64,000 nucleotides of DNA from Halomonas sp. BDJS001 (lineage in GTDB: Bacteria; Pseudomonadota; Gammaproteobacteria; Pseudomonadales; Halomonadaceae), in assembly GCF_026104355.1 (NCBI RefSeq), contig NZ_CP110535.1, positions 1,364,001 to 1,428,000 of the forward strand, in the 5' to 3' direction. Position numbers and translations under genes: made by a program. Positions 53,143 through 61,742 of the stretch are shown here, piece by piece; positions within the stretch are counted from its first letter, which is position 1, and the number at the start of each line of letters is the position of its first letter. The notes below the pieces were generated by a model. It had not been told where the DNA came from and searched no databases. It saw nothing but the letters and a program-made list of their open reading frames with translations.

Positions 53143-55059
53143 ATGATCATGCGTGAGATACTCACCAAAGGTTTAGCGCTCCTGCTGGGTGGGCTAATTC
53201 TTTATACCTCCGCCACTGGGCCGTTCGAGAGCTTGATTCAGCGGAGTCTCTTTCTCGCGCTGGTCATCCTGCTAGGGCTTGCCGTTTACCCATTAGGGCA
53301 AGGCAAGCGCTGGCGACCGCTTGGCATCGCTATTGATATCGCATTGGCGATTGGCGTGGTAGTCGCCTGCAGCTATGTAGCGTTCAATCACGAACAAATT
53401 CTGGTTGAGCTTCCTTGGGCAACACCTCGCGATATGCTGCTGACCGGCGTACTCCTAGTGGCCATTCTGGAGCTGTCACGGCGTGCCATCGGCGTGATCT
53501 TTCCACTGTTGGTGTTAGTGGGGTTGGCTTATGCGTGGCTGGGGGCGGCAATCCCAGGGCCACTTGGTCACCGGGGCTTCGATCTTTACTACATGACTGA
53601 AACCATCTACCTCGGTGACTTAGGCGTTTGGGGCATGCTGGTGGGCGTCGCCGCGACGACCATTGCTGCCTTCGTGCTGTTTGGCTGTTTGCTGCTGCAC
53701 ACGGGGGGCGGCAATACCTTTATGGATCTGGCGCTGCGTATTAGCGGGCGTTCACCGGGCGGTGCCGCCAAAGTGGCCACGGTAGCCTCCGGACTGTTTG
53801 GCATGGTGAGCGGTAGTGCGGTGGCCAATGTGGCTACGACGGGCAACTTCACCATTCCGATGATGAAACGCTTGAATTATCCACGCCCATTCGCAGCCGG
53901 GGTTGAAGCCGTGGCGTCCACCGGTGGTCAAATCGCACCGCCAATTTTGGGTGCTGCGGCATTTATCATGGCGGAAATCCTCGGTGAAAGTTATCTGCGT
54001 ATTGCCTTAGCGGCCCTGTTACCAGCGATTCTTTTCTATCTCGGGGTGTTTGTCACTATTCACTTGGTCGCCAAGCGGCGACAACTGCAGGTAGTGCCCG
54101 ATGATGAGCTGCCAAGCTGGTCTGAAGTGATGCGGCCAGAGCGGATCATTCCCATTCTCGCTGCATTAGGCGGGCTGTTTTACGGCGTGCTTAGCGGCCG
54201 TTCGATTCAAATGTCGGCGTTCTACGGCATCTTAATGACCGTACTGACGTTTGTGCCTTTTGCGCTGATTGCCAAGATGCCGCTGCGCGAGGTTGTCGGC
54301 AAGTTGGTGGCAGGCTTGGTTGATGCAGGCAAGGGCATGGTGATTATCGGCGTGCTGCTGGCTGGCGCACAGATTTTGGTCGCGATGATCGGTATGACCG
54401 GCATCGGTGTGACGCTAGCGAGCTTGATCGTCACGGTAGGCGGCGAATCGCTGTTCCTGGTCGCTTTTATCGTCGGCGGCGTGTGTCTGATTTTGGGCAT
54501 GGGGATCCCGACCACGGCAGCGTATGTGCTTGTGGGGTCGGTACTGGCGCCCGCGCTCACCACCATCGGTGTGGAGCCACTGATTGCCCACCTGTTTGTT
54601 TTTTACTTCGCCACGCTATCGGTGATTACACCACCCGTTTGCATTGCGGTTTTTGTGGCTTCAGGTATTGCCGACACCAACTGGCTGCCTGCGGCGGTTG
54701 AATCGGTGCGCTTGGCGGCGGCGATCTACGTGATTCCTTTCTTGCTATTGATCTATCCAGCTTTGGCGGGGTTTGGTACCGCTGTCGATATTGCGTTGGC
54801 TAGCTGCCAAGGCGTGGTGTTCGTAATGGCCTTTGCCGCGCTAACGAGTCGCGTAGCGATGACCGGTAAACGCGTCATTGACGTTGTGGCGTTGGTGGTC
54901 GTGGTCGCTCTTGCCCTAACGCCTGGTTGGCTCTCCACGCTAGCCGCACTGGCATTAATTATTGGGCTGTTTATTCGTCGTCGTGCGCTGTTGGATGAAG
55001 TGCCTCCGTCACTCTCTAGTGATCCCCACACTCTTCAGGCCAAGGAGACACAGCTATGA
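53143..55059 (+). CDS. TAXI-TRAP fused 4TM-12TM permease
   Basis: The 638-residue membrane protein combines the small and large TRAP permease subunits. The N-terminal part has about four spans. The DctM-like part contains GGGNTFMDLALRISGRSPGG, AAKVATVASGLFGMVSGSAV, EAVASTGGQIAPPILGAAAF and GMGIPTTAAYVLVGSVLAPA. It is intact and serves as the reference for the broken copy at 44725. Its stop overlaps the AtuA-like gene by four bases (ATGA), so uptake and metabolism are translationally coupled. Confidence 0.95.
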   Translation: MIMREILTKGLALLLGGLILYTSATGPFESLIQRSLFLALVILLGLAVYPLGQGKRWRPLGIAIDIALAIGVVVACSYVAFNHEQILVELPWATPRDMLLTGVLLVAILELSRRAIGVIFPLLVLVGLAYAWLGAAIPGPLGHRGFDLYYMTETIYLGDLGVWGMLVGVAATTIAAFVLFGCLLLHTGGGNTFMDLALRISGRSPGGAAKVATVASGLFGMVSGSAVANVATTGNFTIPMMKRLNYPRPFAAGVEAVASTGGQIAPPILGAAAFIMAEILGESYLRIALAALLPAILFYLGVFVTIHLVAKRRQLQVVPDDELPSWSEVMRPERIIPILAALGGLFYGVLSGRSIQMSAFYGILMTVLTFVPFALIAKMPLREVVGKLVAGLVDAGKGMVIIGVLLAGAQILVAMIGMTGIGVTLASLIVTVGGESLFLVAFIVGGVCLILGMGIPTTAAYVLVGSVLAPALTTIGVEPLIAHLFVFYFATLSVITPPVCIAVFVASGIADTNWLPAAVESVRLAAAIYVIPFLLLIYPALAGFGTAVDIALASCQGVVFVMAFAALTSRVAMTGKRVIDVVALVVVVALALTPGWLSTLAALALIIGLFIRRRALLDEVPPSLSSDPHTLQAKETQL

Positions 55060-56462
55060 GCTTTTTATTAGGCAGTGGCGCAGGCTTTTCAGGTGACCGC
55101 ACCGATGCGGCAGTGGCGGTAGTGGCGGAATTAATCAAGCGTCAGCAGCCCTCTGCCTTAGTGTTTGAAACCCTGGGAGAGCGGACGCTGGCGGCGGCTC
55201 ATCGGGCCATGCGCGACGACCCCGAAAGTGGGTTCGAGCCACTGCTGGATGAACTGTTGGCGCCAGTGCTTCGGGATTGTCTGGATCACAATATTAAAGT
55301 GCTAGGTAACTTTGGCGCGGCCAACCCAACCGGGGCTTGTCAGGTTATCGCCGATCTGGCTAACCAGCTTGGGCGCGGGGATATACGCATTGCACAGGTG
55401 CACGGTGATGATATTCGCCAGCAGTTACATAGTTTGGACTTACAGCGCTGGGAGGCTGAGCGGCTGGATATGCCGGTCGATGACGCCCTGATTTCAGCCA
55501 ATGTCTACCTGGGCGCCAAGGCGCTGGCTGAGGCGTTGGCCATGCAGGCGGATGTGGTGGTCACAGGCCGTGTTGCCGACCCGGCGCTGTTTTTAGCGCC
55601 GCTGATGCACCACTTCGATTGGCGTTGGGACGATTGGGATCGCTTGGCTTGCGGCATGATGGCGGGGCATTTAGCAGAGTGTGGCGCCCAGGTAAGCGGA
55701 GGCTACTTTGCCGATCCGGGCTTTAAAGACGTGCCTGGGCTCGCCACGGTGGGCTACCCGATTATTGAAGTGGAGCAGGATGGCAGCCTTATTATTACCA
55801 AGCCTGCCAATACCGGTGGCTCTGTTACCGAGCAAACGGTGAAAGAACAACTGCTTTACGAAGTGCATGACCCGGCGAATTATCTAACCCCGGATGTCAC
55901 GGTGGATCTTTCCCACGCCGAGGTGCGTCAGTTGTCACCCAATCGCGTGGCGGTGACGGGAATTCGTGGCAAGCCTGCGCCCGAGAGACTCAAAACCACT
56001 GTGTGCTATGAAGGCGGTTGGCAGGGCGAGGCGGAAATCTCCTATGCCGGCCCGAACGCCTTGGCAAGAGCTCAGCTTGCCGCCCAGGTACTGCGTGAAC
56101 GATTGGTGTTTCGAGCGCCTGCCGAGCTGCGCACTCGCTTGGATATCATTGGCTTGGCCAGCGTATTCGATAGCGATAGCGGTGAGCTGCAGCGCAGCGC
56201 TTCAGCCTCCGCCAGCGGCGATTATCGGCTGCGGTTGGCGGCCGAGCACCGCGAGCGGCGCTGGGTAGCCCGTGCCACCCAGGAGCTATTGGCGCTTTAC
56301 TGCGCTGGGCCAGCAGGTGGCGGCGGCGTGCGGCGTCAATTTCAAAGGCGAGTGTTTACCGCTTCCTATTTGGTAAAGCGTAGCGATATTCATCCCCATG
56401 CCAGTCTGTTTGAATCGTCGCCGCTCGGCGAACGCAGGAGTGAACGCTATGCTGCAAACTAA
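55056..56462 (+). CDS. AtuA-family (DUF1446) protein, N-terminal domain form
   Basis: The 468-residue protein belongs to the family of AtuA from acyclic terpene utilisation. LLGSGAGFSGDRTDAAVAVV, VLGNFGAANPTGACQVIADL and VVVTGRVADPALFLAPLMHH are visible, as is MAGHLAECGAQVSGGYFADP and the end LKTTVCYEGGWQGEAEISYA. The biochemical role of the family is not established; a function in acyl-CoA or hydroxy-acid catabolism is proposed by context. In many organisms this domain is fused to a C-terminal AtuA-like domain; here that part is the next gene, overlapping by 14 bases. It is coupled to the TRAP permease upstream. Confidence 0.88.
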   Translation: MSFLLGSGAGFSGDRTDAAVAVVAELIKRQQPSALVFETLGERTLAAAHRAMRDDPESGFEPLLDELLAPVLRDCLDHNIKVLGNFGAANPTGACQVIADLANQLGRGDIRIAQVHGDDIRQQLHSLDLQRWEAERLDMPVDDALISANVYLGAKALAEALAMQADVVVTGRVADPALFLAPLMHHFDWRWDDWDRLACGMMAGHLAECGAQVSGGYFADPGFKDVPGLATVGYPIIEVEQDGSLIITKPANTGGSVTEQTVKEQLLYEVHDPANYLTPDVTVDLSHAEVRQLSPNRVAVTGIRGKPAPERLKTTVCYEGGWQGEAEISYAGPNALARAQLAAQVLRERLVFRAPAELRTRLDIIGLASVFDSDSGELQRSASASASGDYRLRLAAEHRERRWVARATQELLALYCAGPAGGGGVRRQFQRRVFTASYLVKRSDIHPHASLFESSPLGERRSERYAAN

Positions 56463-56802
56463 ACACACGCAAGCAGCGGTAAGCCTGCCTTCCTCAATCG
56501 CTCTTCATCAACTCGCCCATGCCCGTGCTGGTGACAAAGGTGAGCGGCTTAACGTGGCACTGTTTGCCTATGACCCAGACCACTACACCACCCTGTTGGA
56601 GCAGGTAACCGAGGAGCGTGTGCTGGCGTTGTTTGCTCACCGCGGTGCCAGCCGGGTGCGGCGCTACCCTTTGCCTAATTTGGCGGGCATGAACTTCGTG
56701 ATTGATGATGTGCTGGAAGGCGGTGTTAATGGCGCGCTTAATTTGGATGGGCATGGCAAGACGCTGTCGTTTTTGTTGTTAAGCCTTGAAATGAATATTT
56801 AG
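56449..56802 (+). CDS. AtuA C-terminal-domain-like protein
   Basis: The 117-residue protein (ATG 56449, GGAG upstream) matches the small domain that ends longer AtuA-type proteins. LHQLAHARAGDKGERLNVAL holds the typical ARAGDKG motif, and RRYPLPNLAGMNFVIDDVLE plus GGVNGALNLDGHGKTLSFLL close the fit. It overlaps the large AtuA-like gene by 14 bases, so the two are probably subunits of one enzyme. The frame remains open upstream to 56398, but that part is within the large gene and not family-like. Confidence 0.86.
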   Translation: MLQTKHTQAAVSLPSSIALHQLAHARAGDKGERLNVALFAYDPDHYTTLLEQVTEERVLALFAHRGASRVRRYPLPNLAGMNFVIDDVLEGGVNGALNLDGHGKTLSFLLLSLEMNI

Positions 56803-56934
56803 CCAGACCCTCGACTTAGGTGGTTATGACCCGCTGCCAAAGCCACGGTGTACGCTTAGACGCTGGGGCTTAGTGGGCATTGCCTACGAAATCCTCTAGG
56901 ATAGTCGCCTTTTTCTGACGGGATAAATGGGCCA

Positions 56935-58398
56935 ATGACCTCTTCTAGGCAACCTCGCACCCAATGGCTAGGCCGCTGGGGGTTTATGTTAGCGGCCACC
57001 GGCTCCGCGGTGGGACTCGGCAATATTTGGAAATTCCCCTACATGACCGGGGAGTTTGGCGGCGGTGCCTTCGTGCTGGTCTATCTGGCGTGCATCTTTG
57101 CCGTGGGCGTGCCAGTGATGATGGTCGAAATTGCCTTTGGTCGGCGCGGGCGCGGTAGCCCGGTGGATGCCATACGGCGTATGGTTAATGAGTCCGGCCG
57201 CTCGCCTGCCTGGTCGTTGATTGGCTGGATGGCCATGCTCTGCGGTTTTATGATCCTGTCGTTTTACGTGGTTGTGGCAGGCTGGTCGTTCTCTTATCTA
57301 TGGAAAATGCTCACCGGCGGTTTGGCGGGCAGCAGCGTCGATGAGATGGCCGCCGTGTTTGGCGCCAACAACGCTGATCCGCTGAACCTCGGCTTCTGGA
57401 GCACTCTCGTTACGCTGGCCACTATGCTGATTGTGGGCAAGGGGGTTCAGCAAGGGATTGAGAAGAGCGTCAGTTGGATGATGCCGGGTCTGGTCATTAT
57501 GCTGGTAGTGCTGATCGGTTTTGGCCTGTTCTCCGGTGGCTTTGGTGCGGCGGTGAGCTTTCTGTTCTCGTTCAAGGCGGGCAGCCTCTCAAGCGAGGGC
57601 ATGCTGGCAGCGCTTGGCCATGCATTTTTCACCCTCTCGCTGGCCTCCGGTGCGATTCTGACCTACGGCAGCTACCTGCCCAAGAGCGCCTCGATTGGCC
57701 GCACCACGGTCAGTGTGGCGGTAGCGGATACCGTTGTTGCCTTGATGGCGGGTCTGGCAATCTTCCCGGTTATTTTTGCCAATGGCATGAACCCCGGTGA
57801 AGGCCCTGGGCTGATCTTTATGAGCCTGCCGCTGGCCTTCCAGGCGATGCCGTTGGGCACGCTGTTTGGCATTCTGTTCTTCCTGATGCTCTCTATGGCA
57901 GCGCTGACCTCTTCGATCTCAATGGTCGAAGCCACGGTTTCCTGGCTGTGCGACAACAAAGGCATCTCGCGTTCGGCTGCCTCCTGGGGCACCGGTATTG
58001 TGCTGTGGCTGATCAGCACGCTGGCGATGCTGTCGTTTAACCTGGGCGAGGATTGGACACTGGCCGATAAGAATGTCTTTGACTGGCTGGATTACCTGAC
58101 ATCGCGCTGGATGATGCCGCTGGGTGGCCTGGGTATGGTGGTACTGGCTGGGTTTGTAATAAAAAATGATGCTTTCCGTCAGGAACTCGGGCTTGCCCCT
58201 GTACCTTATGCGCTGTGGCTGTCCATGGTGCGTTACGTTAGTCCGCTCGGCATTGTGGTGATTTTTGTCGACGCGCTGGGCGTTTATCAGGTCTCGTTTG
58301 CGGCTCACTGGCCCTGGTTGCTGGGGATTCTGGTTGCCATGGCCGCGCTTGGCGAAACCTTAAGCCCGCGGCTGCTTACTGCGCTTAGGGCTGGTTAA
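56935..58398 (+). CDS. Sodium-dependent neurotransmitter-symporter (NSS) family transporter
   Basis: The 487-residue membrane protein has the NSS/SNF start WGFMLAATGSAVGLGNIWKF with the sodium- and substrate-site residues, followed by PYMTGEFGGGAFVLVYLACI. LGHAFFTLSLASGAILTYGS and SISMVEATVSWLCD also fit. About eleven or twelve spans are visible. Bacterial relatives import amino acids with sodium. The substrate cannot be read from the sequence. It stands alone after the AtuA genes, 132 bases downstream. Its last 39 bases overlap the 3' end of umuC on the other strand. Confidence 0.93.
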   Translation: MTSSRQPRTQWLGRWGFMLAATGSAVGLGNIWKFPYMTGEFGGGAFVLVYLACIFAVGVPVMMVEIAFGRRGRGSPVDAIRRMVNESGRSPAWSLIGWMAMLCGFMILSFYVVVAGWSFSYLWKMLTGGLAGSSVDEMAAVFGANNADPLNLGFWSTLVTLATMLIVGKGVQQGIEKSVSWMMPGLVIMLVVLIGFGLFSGGFGAAVSFLFSFKAGSLSSEGMLAALGHAFFTLSLASGAILTYGSYLPKSASIGRTTVSVAVADTVVALMAGLAIFPVIFANGMNPGEGPGLIFMSLPLAFQAMPLGTLFGILFFLMLSMAALTSSISMVEATVSWLCDNKGISRSAASWGTGIVLWLISTLAMLSFNLGEDWTLADKNVFDWLDYLTSRWMMPLGGLGMVVLAGFVIKNDAFRQELGLAPVPYALWLSMVRYVSPLGIVVIFVDALGVYQVSFAAHWPWLLGILVAMAALGETLSPRLLTALRAG

Positions 58399-59730
58399 CG
58401 CCTGCTGCTTTTTCTGCTTCTCTTTCTCTTTCTGCTTTGCCTCGGCGGCGGCGACTGCGCCGGGGTAAGTGCCCACTTTCATCAACTCGTCCCAGCGCGT
58501 GGTATAGCGGTCTGAGCGGTGGGCGCAGCGCAGTTGCCAAGCAGCAGGGGCATCCGTCATACCAAAGCTGATAGTGCCTTGCCCCATGCGCTGGTTGATT
58601 TGATCAATGGTTGCCATCAGCAACGGGTGGTGATCGCGGGCAGGTTGATGCAGTAACGACATTTGGTACTGTTCGGCATCCACTAAATCCAGCAGCATCA
58701 CGCCAGCTTTCATGAACTGGTAGCGGGGGCGATGAATCTGCTCAAGGCCTTGGCGTACGGCATCAAGGATCACCCGGGTATCGTCGCTGGGTGAGGGCAG
58801 GGCGATCAGCTCCTGCGGGAAATATTGCAACTGATCGCGACGATGACGGTTAGTGTTGAGGAATATCATCACCGCACGGGCTAAACTGCGCTGCTCGCGA
58901 AGTTTTTCAGCGCTGCGCTGGGCGTGACGGCGCAGCGCGTTATGCACCTCTGCAAACACACCGGTCGGTTGTCCGAAAGAGCGGGAGGTCATAATGCGCT
59001 CTCGGGGTTTATCTAGCGCGTTCATCGTCAAACAGGGTACGCCGCGTAGCTCAAGCGCCGTACGCGCTAGTACCACCGAGAAGTGTTTGCGGAGCTGTTT
59101 TTCATTGCTTTCACGCAAGTCCCAGGCGGTGTTAACGCCGCCAATGGCCAAGCGCTCGGCAAGCCTGTGGCCGACGCCCCACACGCTGCCTACCGGTGTA
59201 CGTTTGAGCAACGCCTCCGTGGTGTGATCCTGCCCATTAAGTAAGCAAACGCCTTGGTAGAGAGGGTCTTTCTTGGCAAAGTGATTGGCCAGTTTGGCAA
59301 GCGTATGCGTGGGTGCCAGCCCAATACACACCGGCAAGCCCAAGTGCTGGCGTATTCTCTGGCGCAGGTGTCGCCCCAGCGCTTCACACTCTTTGCTGGT
59401 AAAGCCTTCTAAATAGACAAACATCTCATCTATTGAGTAGGGCGCCACCTCCGGGCAGGCATCACGTAGTAGTTGAGTCAGCCGCCTCGACATATCGCCG
59501 TAGAGCTCGTAATTGGATGAAAGCAGGTGAATCTCTCCGCGCTGGCGTAGCCTTTCAAGCTTAAAGGCTGGCGTGCCCATGGGAATATCCAGTGCTTTCA
59601 ACTCCGCTGAACGGGCGATCACGCAGCCGTCGTTGTTTGACATCACCCCCACAGGCCTGCCTTCCAGCGCGGGCTGAAAAACCCGCTCGCAGCTTACGTA
59701 GAAGTTGTTGGCATCAATTAGACCGATCAT
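58360..59730 (-). CDS. umuC: DNA polymerase V catalytic subunit UmuC
   Basis: UmuC is the Y-family translesion polymerase of the SOS response. The 456-residue protein has LIDANNFYVSCERVFQPALE (metal-binding Asp), NNDGCVIARSAELKAL and YSIDEMFVYLEG (the catalytic SIDE acids). The helix-hairpin-helix part WGVGHRLAERLAIGGVNTAW and the little-finger part RSFGQPTGVFAEVHNALRRH follow. The ATG at 59730 overlaps the umuD stop in ATGA. The lysine-rich C-terminus (KQKEKEKQKKQQALTSPKRS) exceeds the 422-residue E. coli protein and runs 39 bases into the converging transporter gene. Confidence 0.95.
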   Translation of the reverse strand: MIGLIDANNFYVSCERVFQPALEGRPVGVMSNNDGCVIARSAELKALDIPMGTPAFKLERLRQRGEIHLLSSNYELYGDMSRRLTQLLRDACPEVAPYSIDEMFVYLEGFTSKECEALGRHLRQRIRQHLGLPVCIGLAPTHTLAKLANHFAKKDPLYQGVCLLNGQDHTTEALLKRTPVGSVWGVGHRLAERLAIGGVNTAWDLRESNEKQLRKHFSVVLARTALELRGVPCLTMNALDKPRERIMTSRSFGQPTGVFAEVHNALRRHAQRSAEKLREQRSLARAVMIFLNTNRHRRDQLQYFPQELIALPSPSDDTRVILDAVRQGLEQIHRPRYQFMKAGVMLLDLVDAEQYQMSLLHQPARDHHPLLMATIDQINQRMGQGTISFGMTDAPAAWQLRCAHRSDRYTTRWDELMKVGTYPGAVAAAEAKQKEKEKQKKQQALTSPKRSKQPRA

Positions 59731-60158
59731 CGCAAGTACTCGTGCACGACGGCGCGCACCACCCCCCATAGCTGGCAGTCGCTGCCTTCAAGTGGCAGTG
59801 GCGGATAGTTAGGATGTGTTGAGCACAGGTGTGGCGTTCCCCGATAAAGCGCATAGCGTTTAATTAGCGCCTCGCCCTCTAGCATAGCGACCAGAATATG
59901 TCCCAGTTGCGGTTCAATACTGCGATCAACCACCAGCAAATCACCCTCAAAAATTCCCCAACCCTCCATGCTGTCGCCGGTGGCGGTGACATAAAACGTC
60001 TCAGTAGGGTTTTTAACCAGCCGTGTATTGAGATCCAGAGTGCATGGCTCGTAATCCTGGGCTGGCGAAGGAAAGCCACTAAAGCCAGCGCGGCCACAAG
60101 GCTGCGGCTGAGAGGTTAACGGCAAGGCTGATGTAAAGTAAGCTGACTGGCCCGGCAT
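59727..60158 (-). CDS. umuD: UmuD, self-cleaving subunit of DNA polymerase V
   Basis: UmuD is cut with RecA help to UmuD', which then joins UmuC. ATG at 60158 gives 143 residues (139 in E. coli). Earlier in-frame ATGs exist at 60167 and 60209, but the latter lies upstream of the LexA site, and AGGA fits 60158 best. GFPSPAQDYEP at 28-38 aligns with the E. coli cleavage region. The residue before the scissile Gly is Ser (S27), not Cys; CG at 21-22 and AG at 24-25 are nearby alternatives. The catalytic pair is S63 (TGDSM) and K100 (LIKRY), spaced as in E. coli. Confidence 0.94.
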   Translation of the reverse strand: MPGQSAYFTSALPLTSQPQPCGRAGFSGFPSPAQDYEPCTLDLNTRLVKNPTETFYVTATGDSMEGWGIFEGDLLVVDRSIEPQLGHILVAMLEGEALIKRYALYRGTPHLCSTHPNYPPLPLEGSDCQLWGVVRAVVHEYLR

Positions 60159-60181
60159 CGTTGGCATCCTGGTGCTTAGAA

Positions 60182-60201
60182 TATTGTATAAATATACAGT
60201 A
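60182..60201 (-). promoter_or_regulatory. LexA (SOS) box of umuDC
   Basis: On the minus strand TACTGTATATTTATACAATA matches the 20-base SOS box with CTGT-N8-ACAA (one mismatch to CTGT-N8-ACAG). It ends 23 bases before the umuD start. TACAAT inside it can serve as the -10, so LexA binding would block the promoter. Confidence 0.88.
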
Positions 60202-60401
60202 TTTTTCATGGCGAAGAAAAATGCAAATTGACGCCCCCTGAGATCGCTTCATTGCGTTCGCGATGATTCTCCCTCTGTCATTACATGAATCACGCTCATG
60301 CAAGACCTGACGAGGATGCGATGAAAGTCGCGTCAGGCTGCGTTATGATAGCGCCCTCGCTTCTTCCATGATGACCCTTTCTCGTTACGAGGTTCCCGCC
60401 G

Positions 60402-61667
60402 ATGTTCAGCCGCGATATGACAATTGCCGGATTTGATGATGTGCTGTTTGATGCCATGCAGAAAGAAGTGGAGCGCCAAGAGGCCCACATCGAACTGATC
60501 GCTTCCGAAAACTACGCCAGCCCCCGCGTACTCGAAGCTCAGGGCAGCCAGCTGACCAATAAATACGCTGAGGGCTACCCTGGTAAGCGCTACTACGGCG
60601 GCTGTGAGTTCGTCGATATCGCTGAAAACCTGGCCATTGATTACGCCAAAGAGCTGTTCGGCGCCACCTACGTGAACGTTCAGCCCCACTCAGGCTCGCA
60701 AGCCAACAGCGCGGTGTTCCAAGCGCTGGTTAAGCCAGGCGATACCATTTTAGGTATGAGCCTGGATGCGGGCGGCCACCTGACCCACGGTGCCAAGCCT
60801 AATTTTTCCGGTAAACACTACAACGCCATTCAGTACGGTCTGGATGAGCAGGGGTTAATTGATTACGCTCAAGTGGCCCAGCTTGCTCGCGAGCACAAGC
60901 CCAAAATGATCATCGCCGGCTTCTCAGCCTATTCACAAATTGTTGATTGGGCCAAGTTCCGTGAAATCGCCGATGAAGTAGGCGCTTACTTACTCGTTGA
61001 TATGGCCCACGTCTCAGGTCTGGTCGCGGCGGGCGTTTACCCTAGCCCCTTGCCCCATGCCCATGTGGTCACCTCCACCACCCACAAAACCCTACGCGGC
61101 CCCCGCAGTGGGGTGATTCTCTCAGCGGAAAACGACGCTGATATCGAGAAGAAGCTGCAGTCAGCGGTTTTCCCCGGCGGCCAGGGTGGTCCCTTGATGC
61201 ACGTAATCGCCGCCAAAGCGATCTGCTTCAAAGAGGCTATGGAGCCCGAGTTCAAAACCTACCAGCAGCAGGTAGTCAAGAACGCTCAGGCAATGGCCAA
61301 GGTGTTTATCGATCGCGGTTACGACATCGTCTCTGGTGGTACCGAAGACCACCTCTTCCTGCTTTCGCTGATTAAGCAGGGCGTAACCGGCAAAGATGCC
61401 GATGCTGCTTTGGGTCGTGCTCATATCACCGTGAACAAGAACGCTGTTCCTAACGACCCGCAAAGCCCGTTTGTCACCTCTGGCCTGCGTATTGGCACCC
61501 CGGCGGTGACCACGCGCGGTTTCAGTGAACAAGAGTGTAGTTCGTTGGCAGGTTGGATCTGTGACATTCTGGACGTTCTGGCCAAGGGCGAAGACACCAG
61601 CGCCATCGAAGCCCAGGTGCTGGATAAAGTGGCCGAGGTATGTGCGCGGCTTCCGGTTTATAAGTAA
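60402..61667 (+). CDS. glyA: Serine hydroxymethyltransferase
   Basis: GlyA converts serine and tetrahydrofolate to glycine and 5,10-methylene-tetrahydrofolate, the main one-carbon source. The 421-residue PLP enzyme (417 in E. coli) shows [53 protein letters not shown] and the PLP lysine in [25 protein letters not shown] ends the core. The ATG at 60402 has GAGG upstream. It is divergent from umuD and followed by a terminator shared with the mutase gene. Confidence 0.97.
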   Translation: MFSRDMTIAGFDDVLFDAMQKEVERQEAHIELIASENYASPRVLEAQGSQLTNKYAEGYPGKRYYGGCEFVDIAENLAIDYAKELFGATYVNVQPHSGSQANSAVFQALVKPGDTILGMSLDAGGHLTHGAKPNFSGKHYNAIQYGLDEQGLIDYAQVAQLAREHKPKMIIAGFSAYSQIVDWAKFREIADEVGAYLLVDMAHVSGLVAAGVYPSPLPHAHVVTSTTHKTLRGPRSGVILSAENDADIEKKLQSAVFPGGQGGPLMHVIAAKAICFKEAMEPEFKTYQQQVVKNAQAMAKVFIDRGYDIVSGGTEDHLFLLSLIKQGVTGKDADAALGRAHITVNKNAVPNDPQSPFVTSGLRIGTPAVTTRGFSEQECSSLAGWICDILDVLAKGEDTSAIEAQVLDKVAEVCARLPVYK

Positions 61668-61703
61668 GCAGCTATAGCCATTCTCCTTGGCTAAGGAAAG
61701 CCA

Positions 61704-61741
61704 CAAAAAAACGGGCGGCCCATTAGGGGCACCCGTTTTTT
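61704..61741. terminator. Bidirectional terminator between glyA and the mutase gene
   Basis: ACGGG / CCCGT stem with inner GCC / GGC, flanked by AAAAAA on the left and TTTTTT on the right (61704-61741). It serves both convergent genes and ends two bases from the mutase stop. Confidence 0.9.
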
Positions 61742-61742
61742 G

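Noticed and set aside
39467..56802. Genomic island with mobile elements
   Set aside because: The accessory genes suggest an island, but no transposase, integrase or flanking repeat was seen.
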